This document shows, one piece after another, positions 15,391-27,740 of a stretch of 64,000 nucleotides of DNA. The notes under the pieces were generated by a model that worked only from the letters and a program-made list of their open reading frames with translations, did no database searches and was not told the origin of the DNA. This DNA is from Anisakis pegreffii (taxonomy: Eukaryota > Nematoda > Chromadorea > Rhabditida > Anisakidae). The first letter of the stretch is position 1. The number at the start of each line of letters is the position of its first letter. The stretch lies in assembly GCA_035041965.1 (NCBI GenBank), contig JAPYMA010000525.1, positions 62,001 through 126,000 of the forward strand, in the 5' to 3' direction. Both the position numbers and the translations under genes were made by a program.

Positions 15391-17458
15391 CTATACCGAG
15401 AATACAAATAAAAATGAAATGACAAACGATAAATTAATTCGGCGCATTAACAGAACCTTAATGAAAATCGAACAACCACAAAAGCCATGAATTACGACTT
15501 TATCGAAAACGCAAATGGAACGCACAGATGAACTGAGGCAACAACAAACAACTATGAAGAATGAATCACCACTGCTTATAAGAAAAAGATATTTCATACA
15601 AAAAGTATCTGACGAAAACGACAATCTGAAATCTTCAGTGAGCTAACATAAAATTACAATCGTTGATTATTCGTCCTCTCAGCTACGGCAACATGGGATT
15701 TAATACGCCATGAAACACCTAATCAAGGCACACTGCACGTTACTACTTAGTCGTGTGAACACATATAAGACTGGCATAATCAAAAAGGCATTTAAGAAGA
15801 CGAATGTCATGCAATGAAGACTTTAGCAACCCTGAATGACACGAATGAACAAAACGAGAACCTTAAATGAGAATGCCGTACGTGACACGGTTAAAGCCTA
15901 TCCACCACGCTCAACAACAACTTTTCAATTAGATGGAATTAACCGTTTCTTTGATAAATCTTTCTTGAAGATTACGATGACGATTCCTTACGAGGTTTAA
16001 GCGAACATTTCGTATCGTGTACAATTGTGAGAGGAGTCTTCGAAAATGGTTGAGATAGAAACGAGTGTTTGTTCGTAGTGCGCAATGCAGTAGATGCCAG
16101 ACTATAGTCGCCTGCATTACCGTATATCCTCCACTCAACCATCAGCAACTTTGTGACGCATTGTAATTTAATTTCTAATTGAGTTTTCTTTAGTGACATT
16201 CATTGCCACAAGCCAGTTACAATTACAATATCATCACAAAACCTCAACTAATTTACCCCTCTAGGAACAAAGAAAGTAATTCACAACGCATTGAGAGTAA
16301 TCTGCTGCTTGCAGGAGACTGTTGATGTAGACCCATTCTCGTTCGATGATGCTCATGATAACAAGCTATACCGATGGGATATTATCTCACTTAACTGGTG
16401 AACAGAGTAGCACTGCATCATATCCGTTTCAAAAGTTAGCCTGAGAATTCATTAATTTTAGTACTGATGGAAAAAGCAATATCTTATCGTTATGTTTTGC
16501 AAGAATTTGGGCCAATGCTTGGCCTTTTCACAATGTTTCAAAACGTGACAATCGCTGCTTATCTCAGTGGACTTCTTCTTCGAACATATATGTGTTATGC
16601 CTTTTACTCGATGCCAAAAATGTATGTAAGAATAATTGATGATTGTAGTCGAATCCCCGTCAGAAAGATTATTTCGTTCATTTCCACATGATAATTAGGG
16701 TTGGCCACATTTCCTCAGAATCAACAACCACAAAATGAAACTTTTATTGCTTTATTTCATAAATGCTGCATTTTTTGAACCATTGCTGCATAAATGCTGC
16801 ATTTGAACTCATTACGGTTATAACTAACTTTTCATCAGCTTGGTTAACCAATGATTTATTATCACGAGCATGGATATTTCGTTCATGAGCTGATTTTCTT
16901 TCCTTTGTGGTATAGCATTCGATCGTTCTTTTGAATGATAACAATAATATTTTCTGTTATTCAAATATTGGACGTGCTTAAATAATAATAATAACAATAA
17001 TCAATTACTATTGCTGAATGTGAATGTACCGCGTCCCGAGACGACTTCAGCAACACGAACAATCAGCAGTGAACGAACGCTCTGTTCTGTTTCAGCCCGT
17101 TTTCGAAGAATGCCATCGCTTACTTCCTCTCATCGTTCTATGAGAATTATTCAAGCACGTACGGTACTTCAAAGTCGTTTTAGAACTATTGAGACGTTTA
17201 ATATGGTTGTTGTGACGTCATCGTTATGCTGCAGAGGAATGTCGATGCGAGCGGACGAGATGCGTTGGAAGTGTGTGACAAACAGCTGCTTGTGCTGGTG
17301 ATTGTGGTGGTGTATTTGTTGTTTTTGGATGATTTGAAGGAAGTAGTGCAATTGTTCAGATGATGTTTTGATATTGCTTGTATTGCTGATCGTTGTTGGT
17401 TGTTATTACTGAGTTGAATAAAATTTCACGAAATAAAATTGAAGTTTAATCAGAGACG
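15391..17458. promoter_or_regulatory. Shared upstream region of the divergent Derlin-1 and HERPUD-type genes
   Basis: About 2.07 kb between the two start codons with no supported coding exon. A segment at 17011-17300 is noticeably richer in G and C than its surroundings and open in both directions, more like promoter DNA than a gene. A small tandem of AAATGCTGCAT-type units lies near 16758-16805. A TGACGTCA site lies at 17213-17220. Confidence 0.5.
17213..17220. promoter_or_regulatory. TGACGTCA palindrome (CRE/UPRE-like)
   Basis: Perfect TGACGTCA about 240 bp upstream of the HERPUD-type start codon. bZIP factors of the unfolded-protein response (XBP1/ATF6 type) bind TGACGT-core sites, and HERPUD genes are classical UPR targets, so the position is suggestive. 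An 8-bp match alone is weak evidence. Confidence 0.35.
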
Positions 17459-20051
17459 ATGGGTAAGGAAGGAGATTCAAACGAAGGCGAGATGATTGCT
17501 TTACTGATTCGTTGTGCAATGCAGTCATTCGAAGACACTTCTGTTACGTGTCCAATCAACTGGACCGTTCGTCAGCTGAAAGAGAAACTTGCCGTTGTTT
17601 GCTCTTCTAAGCCGGTTAGTCGTTTGTGCTATTGCACATTCGGAGTTGATTGCTAAGTATGCGAATTTATTCAGTCTTGTTTATTAGAGTTATTGTTTAC
17701 TTCAGACAGAATCACATCCTAATGACGCGAATAGTAACATTTATGATTACTTCTTCAAAACAAAAGCATCTTGTTACCAGATTGCTTATCGACAAATTAC
17801 AGCTATCGTGCGCTGCTCATTAGTCATCAGCATTGTTTGATGCAGATTTTGAAGTTCGATGCATTCAATTTCTACGACTTTTTTCTTTTTGTTCAGGAGG
17901 CAGATCGGCAACGCCTGATTTATGCAGGTCATTGTCTTCAAGATGACAAAACGTTACGATCGGTTTTTGAAAATCGTGTGGTGGAAAGTGATAATGACAT
18001 ACGGGTAATTCATTTAGTGTGCCCGTGCCGTGACCTTGCAGAATTTGATGGTCTTAGAAGGCGAAATGTGAAGGAAAAGAAAGAGTTAGTTGGACGATTC
18101 ATTAGTTCATCGTTTTATTTAGTGATCCGATTCGTTTTCTTTGGCAGCTCGCGAATTATTTTGTTGATCTGATTATTTTCTGTTTTCTCAAACGAATTAT
18201 CCCTCACTGATGATCATACGAAATTTCTACGTCGGGTGATAATGAGAAATGAAAAGAGGAAAAGTAATTCTAAGCATAAATAACCGACGCAGAAACGTCG
18301 TGTTGGACCGATGTGGATGACTGCATGCAGTTAATACATACAAGTTGAAGCCATTATTGCAAATAATGCATATCATATGATTAGATCTGGCTCTACTCAT
18401 ATCACTTTGCTTGTGTATTGTACTTGTTAAATTTAGTCAAAATGAACGAAACTCAACTGATATGTTACCATCTGCTCCAACACATCCCACATCTTCGGCC
18501 AACGCTCCTAATTCAGCTGCTACTGGTTGGCCAAATTTTGCTGCTGCACGAAACTACGGCGTTTCATTCCCAGTATCTCAGTATGGCGCTGATTCTAACG
18601 CTCAGTTGCATAGTGCCTACAATGCCTACGCTATGTATTACACCAATTAGTAAGATTTTCATATGTTTCACCGGTTATTCTTCTTCCATTTTTATTTTTT
18701 TACGTCCCATTTCGGTCTGTTCTATGTGATATCGTCGTTCTGGCACAATTAGGAGTAGCATTTGCAACAAATTTGATGGAATCGATACTTATTCGTGCGA
18801 TTGAATCAGTTGACATGCACCAGGGATTATGATCTGTCCGCAAGCCTCACCCATTATTCATGAACTTTCAGTATGCAACAGATGATGACCGCTATGAACG
18901 GTAGCAATGCGCCATTCGTTGCTAACACACACTCATATGTGGCTCCGCATTTCTCATTTCCCACAACTGCGCCAGTAACACAACCTGTTCAGGTAGATCC
19001 ATTATTGAGATTTGCGCAAGAGAGAAGTTTTTGATTGATAAACGGAATAATAAATTGACTGATAGTTGCGCATCAATTGTTATTATTACTGACGAAGATT
19101 TATTTAGAGATGTCTTTATTCAATGATAAAATGTGTAAATACATTTTTGATGTTCTGTATAATTTATGTGATTAGCCAGCTGACCGAGTGGCAGCAGACG
19201 TAGTTGCTGCACCTGCAGCAGCTCCAGCTGGAGGCATCGTACAGGAAGCAGTTGCCGGCGAGATTGAAGCACCTCAAAGGGATTTTCTTGATATAGTTCA
19301 CAAGGTATAGTTATTTATTTCGTCCTAGTTACATGTTCAATAATTTTTATCCTCAATTAAGCCGCCATTATTCGCGTGACATTTTAATTATTTTCCAAGT
19401 TTAAGCAATAACATTCACTAATGCCAATTCTAGGCAATCCGAATATGCTTTTTGGTAATGCTCGTCTATGTTTACTCATCAGCCGAACGTTTCTTGGGTG
19501 TGCTTCTGTTCATCATACTCGTCTGGTTTGTGCAAGCGAGACGTGATCGAAACAACAGACAACGAGCTGATCGTGAACTGGTACATGCTGTTAACAATGT
19601 ACGCCGTGCACAACAGGTTTTGCTGCTTCATTTCTCTTGTTTATTGTTTTTGCACATTCTACTCGTTGTGCATAACATCGTGTTTCTCTCTTAAACGCAT
19701 ATCTTATGGGTTCTTTATTCGACATACAATATCTGAACTCTGCAACCATCTTTGAACTGATACTGCTTGCTTCTGGCGCTTTAGTAACAATGATGTTATC
19801 AACTAGAAACGACATGTTAAAATTGTGAACGTGTTGATATAAGTGAATGTGATTTTAAGGTAGATGAAGTGGAAAATGAAACAACTCCACGGGATTCTGG
19901 AATGGGAACTAGTTCTAATGCAGGTTCAGAGAGCAACGAAAATCGTGAGCCAACCGCGTGGACTATCTTCTGGTCAACTTGTTACACGTTTATCACATCC
20001 TTTTTTACGTCCCTTATCCCTGATAATCCTGTGCCTGTCAATATGAATTAG
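17459..20051 (+). CDS. HERPUD-type ubiquitin-like ER membrane protein
   Basis: Homocysteine-responsive ER protein family; scaffolds the ER degradation (Hrd1/Derlin) machinery. Seven exons: 17459-17614, 17897-18084, 18437-18649, 18872-18992, 19176-19304, 19434-19616, 19860-20051. All phases agree, giving 394 codons (393 aa), the family length. An N-terminal ubiquitin-like domain (about residues 13-98) includes WTVRQLKEKL and QRLIYAGHCLQDDKTLR followed by VIHLVCPC. A Pro/Ala/Ser/Asn-rich linker follows. Exon 6 encodes a long hydrophobic segment (about 272-302), then basic ARRDRNNRQRADRE. The C-terminus FITSFFTSLIPDNPVP matches the conserved HERPUD tail. AATAAA lies 85 nt after the stop. I cannot separate HERPUD1 from HERPUD2. 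Derlin-1, a partner in the same complex, is the divergent neighbour. Confidence 0.92.
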
Positions 20052-20134
20052 TTTCATGTTTCAATACAATGTGATCATTATTTATCATGTGTGTTCGTTC
20101 ATTCACTTGATGCCATTCGGTACAAATCGCGGCG

Positions 20135-20140
20135 AATAAA
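20135..20140 (+). terminator. Polyadenylation signal of the HERPUD-type gene
   Basis: Canonical AATAAA 85 nt downstream of the TAG stop, a usual nematode spacing. Confidence 0.6.
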
Positions 20141-22302
20141 ATATTGATAGTTCGGTCTGTAAGGCAAACCTTCTGTATGAAAATATTGGAGTATGATAAT
20201 GGAACTTGGCATTGATCAAATTATCGTGAAGATTCGAGTTCATTGTTTCATTGGACAGTTGTTATTTGAAACAGCAATCTGTTGGCCTCGACAAGAAATC
20301 AACCCTCAAATGTTGTTTGTTTATCATAGAATAATTCTGGTCATTGTTTTCTGTACCATCTTCTTGGAGTTTTCTTTTTTCCATGTGCTTCATAATAGTT
20401 TTATTATGCGTTTGCTTAAGTGTGATGAGGTTCTTGGTTAATTCCGAATATAATTGGTTGTTTTTCGTTTCATTTGTTTTGTGATAATCTAGTTTAAGAA
20501 AAGATCGACCCGTCAGCTTCTTAGCTGTGATAACTCTGTCCTGGAACTAATCTATGTTGATAAAAGCGCTGAGTTCAAATTATGTTCAAAACAAGGTCGA
20601 TTCAGCTGAATGGAAGTGACTGAAATCAAATACGATAACCACCTATAATTTGATGTACTGAATTATTGAGGTATTTTATAAGGGATAAATGATCTCCAAT
20701 AATGAACTGTCCAAATTTTTCAATTTGCTTGAAATTGTAGATCGATCATTTATATTTTCAATCCATCAGATGAGATCATTAATGATACTGGCAAGAAAAT
20801 GATGATATCCAGTCGGATGTCTCATGTTGATCATTCTCCGGTTACAACCCGAAAATCATTGAAGTGATGTTACTTTATGGGACATATCCTCTGTTTTCCG
20901 TCATGCTTCCCAGTATTTTATGTGACGAATTACGAAAGTAATAATTTCGATTACTGTTGTCAATATTTTTGATTTGTTTTCTCATCTGTTCAAGTGTGTT
21001 CTAATAACTGGAAATATATTCTTCATCAAATCAAGCCTTTCGTTTCGTCTTTGGGTCGGATTTTGGACGGTTTGGATTTCTTTTCTTATCCTAACGGCCA
21101 ACAAAACTGAATGCTTGAGAAGGAGAAAGAATTTCGCATAATAACTTGATTGATCGTTATTAAAAAGTCAAATGTTGAAAAGGGAATGAAGCTTACTTTA
21201 TGGTGAAATTGTTTGGTTGAAATTATTGCGTTATACGGTTTCAATTTGCATGTGGAATTGTCGATTGAAACGCGATATAAAACCCCTGTGTTCGATGATC
21301 GTACGATATCTATGAGTTTTATACGATAACTATCGTTTCCACGATGCGTTTCTTGTTAAAGTATTACATAGATTCTCAATTTCACAAATCGAATTCTTTA
21401 AATTGTATATATTTGTTATGATTTTTTGAGGAGAATGTTTCATAGGTGATATGCTTTAAGACGATCAGCAACCATGCAGCATATTTCTGTATTAATTTCT
21501 TCATTTAGCCGTCAGTCTATTGAATAACCATCATGAGGTTCGAAAATTCTCGAATTGGTTTGTCTTTATCATCAGTTAGCATCACGGATTCAGACAAACG
21601 TTCCTCTTTTCAAGTTCTTCACTAGCACTTAATCCGTTCTCATCAATTTCGTGCTGTGAACCAACACAGTCAATTGATTCTGCCATATGGGTGGTCGTGT
21701 TAGGCTTGAATCGAGGGCGTATTTAACTGTTTCTGCAGAAATTAATGCTGCCGTGAATACACCAAAAATTTTTAAGTTTCACTTCACATTGCAAAAATTT
21801 TCGGGAGTGTACTTTGGCTATGCTTTATATCGCAAATATTTTTGTAAAGATACTTCGCTCAACATCAAAATTTTCAAAGTACACTCTGCTAATGCTTCAC
21901 TCATCTTCAAAACTTTACATAACCACTGAATAGACTAAATTACTTGTAACCATGGAATAGACCAAATTAAATACTATAGAAACTTGTGGTGGTGAACGGT
22001 AGCGTGCTGCTCGCTATTCCGCTAATAGTGGATCTAAGTTTTCTCGGTAGTGTGGTGGCTCGCTGCTGTTTTTATACGGTGGAAATTGTTAGTGATAACT
22101 TCGGCTGTAGTAACTTTCTAGATACACTGAGCAGCGTTAAGTTGCGCTATTTTCTTTCGTCAGTGTGTTAACGAGCACCTTTTTTCGAACGTTCGCCAAC
22201 TCGTTACTCTTCGTCTGCATGAGAACACTTATTTTTCCCAACATGGAGATGCTGTAACGCTGACAAATACTAAAATACGAACTTATGGTTGAATTGTAAG
22301 CT

Positions 22303-22330
22303 GTTGCCAATTGATCGATCAATTGGCAAC
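22303..22330. repeat. 28-bp perfect palindrome
   Basis: GTTGCCAATTGATC followed immediately by its reverse complement, with no loop. It could extrude as a cruciform or be the junction of an inverted insertion. No coding frame or target duplication was recognised around it. Confidence 0.8.
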
Positions 22331-23079
22331 AATTTCACAGATTCGAAAACGATTCCGTTGCACAAGAAAGCAGACCGAGGAGATATATGTGTACAATATG
22401 ACAGAATACTTTGTGAATATCATCCATATTCTCTACACAACATCGTGCACTCTTATTATCAGTCCGATTTAAAAATTCGTTGAAATTTTATTCCTTCGAT
22501 TCCTGACTGTATCAGTCGTTATTTCGATCATATTTCATATCTTGCCCCGTTTCGTTTTCGTGCAAGATTATCATGTTAAAGCGGTAAAAGTGCTTCCGGT
22601 ATATCGTTATTATTCGTCGCATTGTCGACACCAGTAGTCACCGTCTTGTTTCTTCTCTGCAACGCAGTTTCATCCTTAATCCCGTTTTATGCAATGAAAC
22701 AAAACTGTAAACAGTTGCAATTTCTTATACCTTGTTATAAACAAAGATAATTTTGCACTGTTTATTTCGACTGCGTCTTTATCCCTGTTTCATGGTTTTA
22801 AAGTAATGTTTTAATCACTCAGTTAAAAAAATCATTGCAGCCCATGCTCATGTAACTGGTGATAATAACGTGGATAGCAGCGATGATACTGACAATAATA
22901 GTGATGGAAAGCAGTAAAAGAAATGCTCAATAAGATGAAAACATCAACTCAAAACAAAATTGTATCATATCCATTTTTAAAATCGGCAATTACTACTCAT
23001 TGAGTTTATGCCTTTCTGTTATCATCAGTATCACATTTCACAACCAAACAATGATGAATACCATAAATACAGTACTGGG

Positions 23080-23740
23080 CCTAGACTGAGGTTGATGCTT
23101 GGACTAGGACTGAGGTTCATCCTGAGATCGTGGCCGAACTCCAAGTAATTATATTCAATCAGGAAGAGAAGTTTCGTTCTGAAACATTACATGCTGAAGG
23201 GGATTGCATAGGAAGAATTTCAAAAAGTCCTATCTTACAACGACGTTTTACATGCGATAAAGCCACACCCCTGCTTTTGATGCGGATTGTCTCGAAATTC
23301 TTGAAGGTGCAAGTGTAATCTTATTGCTGGAGTGTTCGCTAAAATGAGCAGGGCTACACGTTGAAGTCAAAATGAGACTAACCTTTACCCTCGGCTTAGA
23401 TTCACCATAGTGATTAGCTTGAGACTCAAGCTGAAGTTGGAATCCTTCCTCAGTTCATGTTGAAGCGGGGCTGTGGCTCTACCCCTTTCGTAAACAACCT
23501 CACCAAAAGATTACGGGTGCAAACAGTTGCTTTCGACAACCTGCACAAATCACCTGAATGCAGCATAATCTCCCGTAAGCCTAAACGTAAGGTTAATGGT
23601 AAAAGTAAGCCTGATCATAAGCCTGAGTCAGATTCGAACAGATGAGGTTAGACTGCACCCGAGCGGTCCTGTTCACTGACATATTTGCCTTGGCATAGAG
23701 GCTAAGTGTAAGCCTTAAATGTTTAAGTACGGTTAGCAGC
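23080..23740. repeat. Decayed TTAGGC-like repeat tract
   Basis: Scattered units such as GGCCTAGAC, CTTGGACTAGGACTGAGG, TAAGCCTAAACGTAAGG and AGCCTGATCATAAGCCTGAG recall degenerate TTAGGC/GCCTAA repeats, but intact tandem arrays are absent. It may be an old relative of the core of the Derlin-intron element, or chance similarity. Confidence 0.35.
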
Positions 23741-24725
23741 ATCCGAGGACGTAAAACAGGATGGAGAGCTACGGTACACACTCTTCATACCATTTAACAA
23801 TAATTATTGCTGCCAATTGATACTATCAGTCATTTCGATGGCGATTCTCAACAATCAACTAATTTGTGATGAAGTTTCTGATAGCGATGTTTTATAATGG
23901 TTTGCGGTAGTGTCGTGTTTGCCTCACCCGTTCTCACGTGCACATTTATGTTCGTTCGTAAATGGAGCATTGATTTTCTGTTGAGTGCTTTGTATTCGTC
24001 GAGGAACCAACCGTTGGTGTTCGTCTAAACTAGAACGCATCGTTTTATTGACACTTGCGTTGTTTGCCCATATCCCACATTAATGTGTCAATGAGTTGAT
24101 ACAAAATTTTTGATGAACTTTGTGTTTCTATGAAACAACTGTACGGATTGTATTACCGTCAATATATACAATACCAGTGATGATGCTAAACGCTGAAACA
24201 TCAGTTGAGTGACGAAATTGAATTTTGGTGTCAAGACAGCCACATATTCAGTGCTCAATGGCATTTCATTTCCACGAAAATTGCCGTTAAAAATTGTTTT
24301 TCATTTGTTTTTTTCATTGAAATACGTGAACAAAACATTTCATTTCAGTGACTCTCATTTATGTTGTTTAATTGGCTTGATTCTAACTGCTGACCATTCA
24401 TGCGTTGTTGTAGTTTACTTCAGGATTTTTCTTGACCGAACATGATCTAAAGTCAAATCTAACTCTAGTGTATTAGAAAATGTTGCAAATAATTGGGTGA
24501 AATAGGTTGTACGATTGACGCGTTTAAATTTGATATGTTATAAACAGAACTGAGGCTTAGTGCTTAAGATTTTAGCGATGAAGTCTAAATGTTAACCTAA
24601 TAATTGTTTCAGAGTCTCTTTCACATTTTTATTAATTTGTGAAAATCGTTCGTTAGAATTTGTTTTGTTTTTTTTTCGTTTAAGGCGTGCAGAATTCAAC
24701 AAATTTGTAAATTCTTTTAGAAACA

Positions 24726-27700
24726 ATGGATGAAGGAGCTTCGAAGGGAAGAATATCGATTGTTGGATGGTGAGTGACCAATTTTCCACTTTCTTTTTCG
24801 TATCATATCATAATTTATCGTTAGTTCTGCATCGAGTACTGTTACGATGTACAACTTCTTATAAACATTGCCGAAAGAGTGAATTTAACCTAAACCGTGG
24901 ATTGATCAATTTGTTAAAGTGTTATATATAATTATTCACATGAGGCAGTTGGTTAATTTGATATTGTTATTGACTGAATATTTCAAAAGATTATTGTTGC
25001 CTCTTAAATCATCTGAAGTGGAAATTCGCTTTAGTACTTCAAAGAGTCGAGAAAAACTGAATCATCAGATGATAACTCAACTTGATTAGTCACATTTAAA
25101 AGATAATATTGATCACTGCTTTTCTACGTGGTATGCAGCAAATGAACCTAGTGAAACCGAAAATTCAGTCCTCTTATAGCAATTTCTTTGAATGTTTGTA
25201 ATAACGATGTTCAGTGGAGTGATCGGTTCATATTGGGCCACATTGTTCGCAAGTGCCGGATATAAAGTATGTTTGTATGACATTGATGAGGAACGAATTG
25301 AGGTGGCGAAAAAGAATATTGAGAAGAAATTACGTTTACTTGCAGTGAGTTCTTTGATTTGTTCACATAATTGGAATGCAAACTGTGAATTGAGTTCTTT
25401 CGTTGAATTTTCCAAAAAAAACATTTATTGAAAAGTACGTTTTGTGTAGTCAGATAGAAGTTTGATACAGATTGACGACTTATCACGTGGACCAGGAACA
25501 GCATCCGAGCAATTCAGAAATATAACCTCAACGCTAGATCTTCGTAAATGTCTTGATGGATCGATTTATTGTCAGGTGAAGATGGTTGAATTTTCATTAA
25601 TCTAGTACTAAGATCCTGTTTTTAAAGTGGAAATTATTAGTAAGTGCTGTAAGCATCCAACAACTTTCATCAAAGGTTCTTGTGAAAACTGGAGAGGTCC
25701 TACTATGTCGACGGAAATGTTTTCGTGCTTTCCAAATGATAATATCGAGGAATAGAATTGTCAGACGATAGTTTCGCAGTCTTATAACTTGTTATGTGCG
25801 ATTATGTCTATTTTTAGCGATATCTGATTTTCGTCTTGTTCGCTCTGAATATCTAATTGATTTTACTTCAGGAAAAATTACTGCTTAAGTATTGCCTGGC
25901 ACGACACAAACAAGGTTTTTATGCATGCCGTAAGTCTGAAGTTTATTGGGCTCACTGCCATAAAGCACTTAAGTAGCAGTCCATCACTGAAGTAAAATCA
26001 ATTTGATGCTTGAAGCGTTAGAATTGAGCAGCCCGATAAAATTTTGTATCATTAATTTATTCCATTTCAGGAGTCAACGGTAGAGTGTGAGAAATCGAAG
26101 GCAGAACTGTTCAGTAAGCTAGATGAATTGGCTAGTGAAGATATAATCCTCGCAAGTAGCACTTCAACGATTCCGGCATCTCGTTTCACTGAACGGTTGA
26201 AAAGAAGGTGTCCATTCAGCTTTTACGTTTATTGCTTTTTCAGTGTCAATTTTAATCCCCATAGGCACTTCGTCCATCCTTTGAAGATCTACCAACTTCT
26301 GTATATTTTTTAACCGCTACCCTGGTCTAAAGTATTAGCAAACAGTCAAGTTACAAGCTAATAGCATTTCCTTTTCAAAAGAATTGAGCATTTTGATGAA
26401 TCCATCGGAGGATTACTGATGAAATTCTCATTTATGCAGCACCAAAGTGAATTTGATATTTGATCGCTACAAATGAACCGTTCAGTTAGCTGATTCCATA
26501 GAATTTGAACAAAACAAATCGCTGTTGTTTGTCAGTAAGCAGCAGCACTTTATTTCAGATCACAATGTATTGTTGCTCATCCAATCAATCCTCCATTATT
26601 TATTCGTCTTGTTGAAGTTGTTCCTTCTCCATGGACATCGGATGATACCGTTATGAGAACTTGTACTATCATGAAGACGATTGGCCAGGTGTTCTTTTCT
26701 TTGCTTGATGTACTTGACAATCTGTTCTTGAGTGAATGATATGATATGATATATCCTCAGTGCTTTTCAGTCACCGGTTCGTTTACAGCGGGAAGTGGTT
26801 GGCTTTGCGCTTAATCGAATACAATACGCCATCATCGCAGAAGCATGGCGTCTTGTTAACGAGGGTATTCTCTCACCTGAGGATGTTGATATTGTATTCT
26901 TTTTTTATTGTTATAAGCTTCATTACTTTTCTTTTGCTCACAATCAACATCCTCGTTAACGTTTCAGTTGGATTTGAATATACCCATATTTTTTATCTGT
27001 GAATTCATTCAGTTTCAATAATGCAAATATATTCGCTCAAATTAGTCGATTTTGTAATTTACTGCAGGTAATGAAAGATGGTTTGGGTCCGCGTTATGCG
27101 TTCTATGGACCACTTGAGATTATGCATATGAATGCAAACGGTTTGTTCATCAATTGATTCTAGGCGATGTTTTTCTTTATTATTATCTCAACGATTGCTT
27201 CTTTTAGGTATCAATAGTTTGAAGTAGTTCTGCACAGTACTTTATCTCTGATGAAATGCTAAATGGTTCTTGTTTTTTTGTCATGAACATAGGACAGTAT
27301 TTCTTTTTGTTACCATCTGATTGTGTTGATTCTTCTTGAGAATTTGGTTATGTTCAAACATCTTATTTTTGTCGCATTTCAAATATTATCTGCTGTTTAT
27401 TCTGCGTCATTTTGCCGTTTTTCCTCATGCTAACTGTCAAGTGTCGAAATAATGCAATGTGCTTGATAAGTGATTTTCAGTGATGAATGAAAATCTGTTG
27501 TGTTTAGGAATTGAAGATTATATGAATAGATATGCGAATGCTATGGTAAATGTGTTGAAAGACTTCGGTGGAACACCAACATTCGAGGAAAATAATGCTC
27601 GCACGACGATCATAGAAACAATGAATGCCCGTATGCCGACTTCAAAGATGGCTGAATTCTCGGTGGATCGTGAACGTCGACTTGCTGAATTGTGTAAACT

Positions 27701-27740
27701 GAAGAAACGTTTTGAAGCCGAAGCACAGAATGGCCTATAG
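24726..27740 (+). CDS. CRYL1: Lambda-crystallin homolog / L-gulonate 3-dehydrogenase
   Basis: NAD-dependent short 3-hydroxyacyl-CoA dehydrogenase-family enzyme; the CRYL1 group oxidises L-gulonate in the uronate cycle. Eight exons: 24726-24769, 25215-25344, 25471-25575, 26071-26207, 26559-26688, 26771-26893, 27068-27140, 27508-27740; 325 codons (324 aa), the family length. The nucleotide-binding loop [20 protein letters not shown] is split across exons 1-2 and followed by LYDID, whose Asp pair fits NAD. Catalytic-region motifs [11 protein letters not shown] and [10 protein letters not shown] (His) are intact. In the C-terminal domain I see [39 protein letters not shown] and a Lys/Glu-rich end. 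Exon 8 has two in-frame acceptors, 27480/27481 and 27507/27508; family alignment favours the second, splice consensus the first, which would add nine residues. Confidence 0.94.

Larger units (their letters stand above)
20052..24725. other. Gene-poor intergenic region with repeats
   Basis: No exon chain or recognisable protein was found; the longest frame (21687-21929) is AT-rich and resembles nothing I know. It contains a 28-bp perfect palindrome (22303-22330), a relative of a foldback repeat arm (23002-23034), and decayed telomere-like units (about 23080-23740). Confidence 0.4.

Noticed and set aside
17011..17301. 96-aa Arg/Ser/Thr-rich frame upstream of the HERPUD-type gene
   Set aside because: No splice partner or family; composition and position fit a promoter region.
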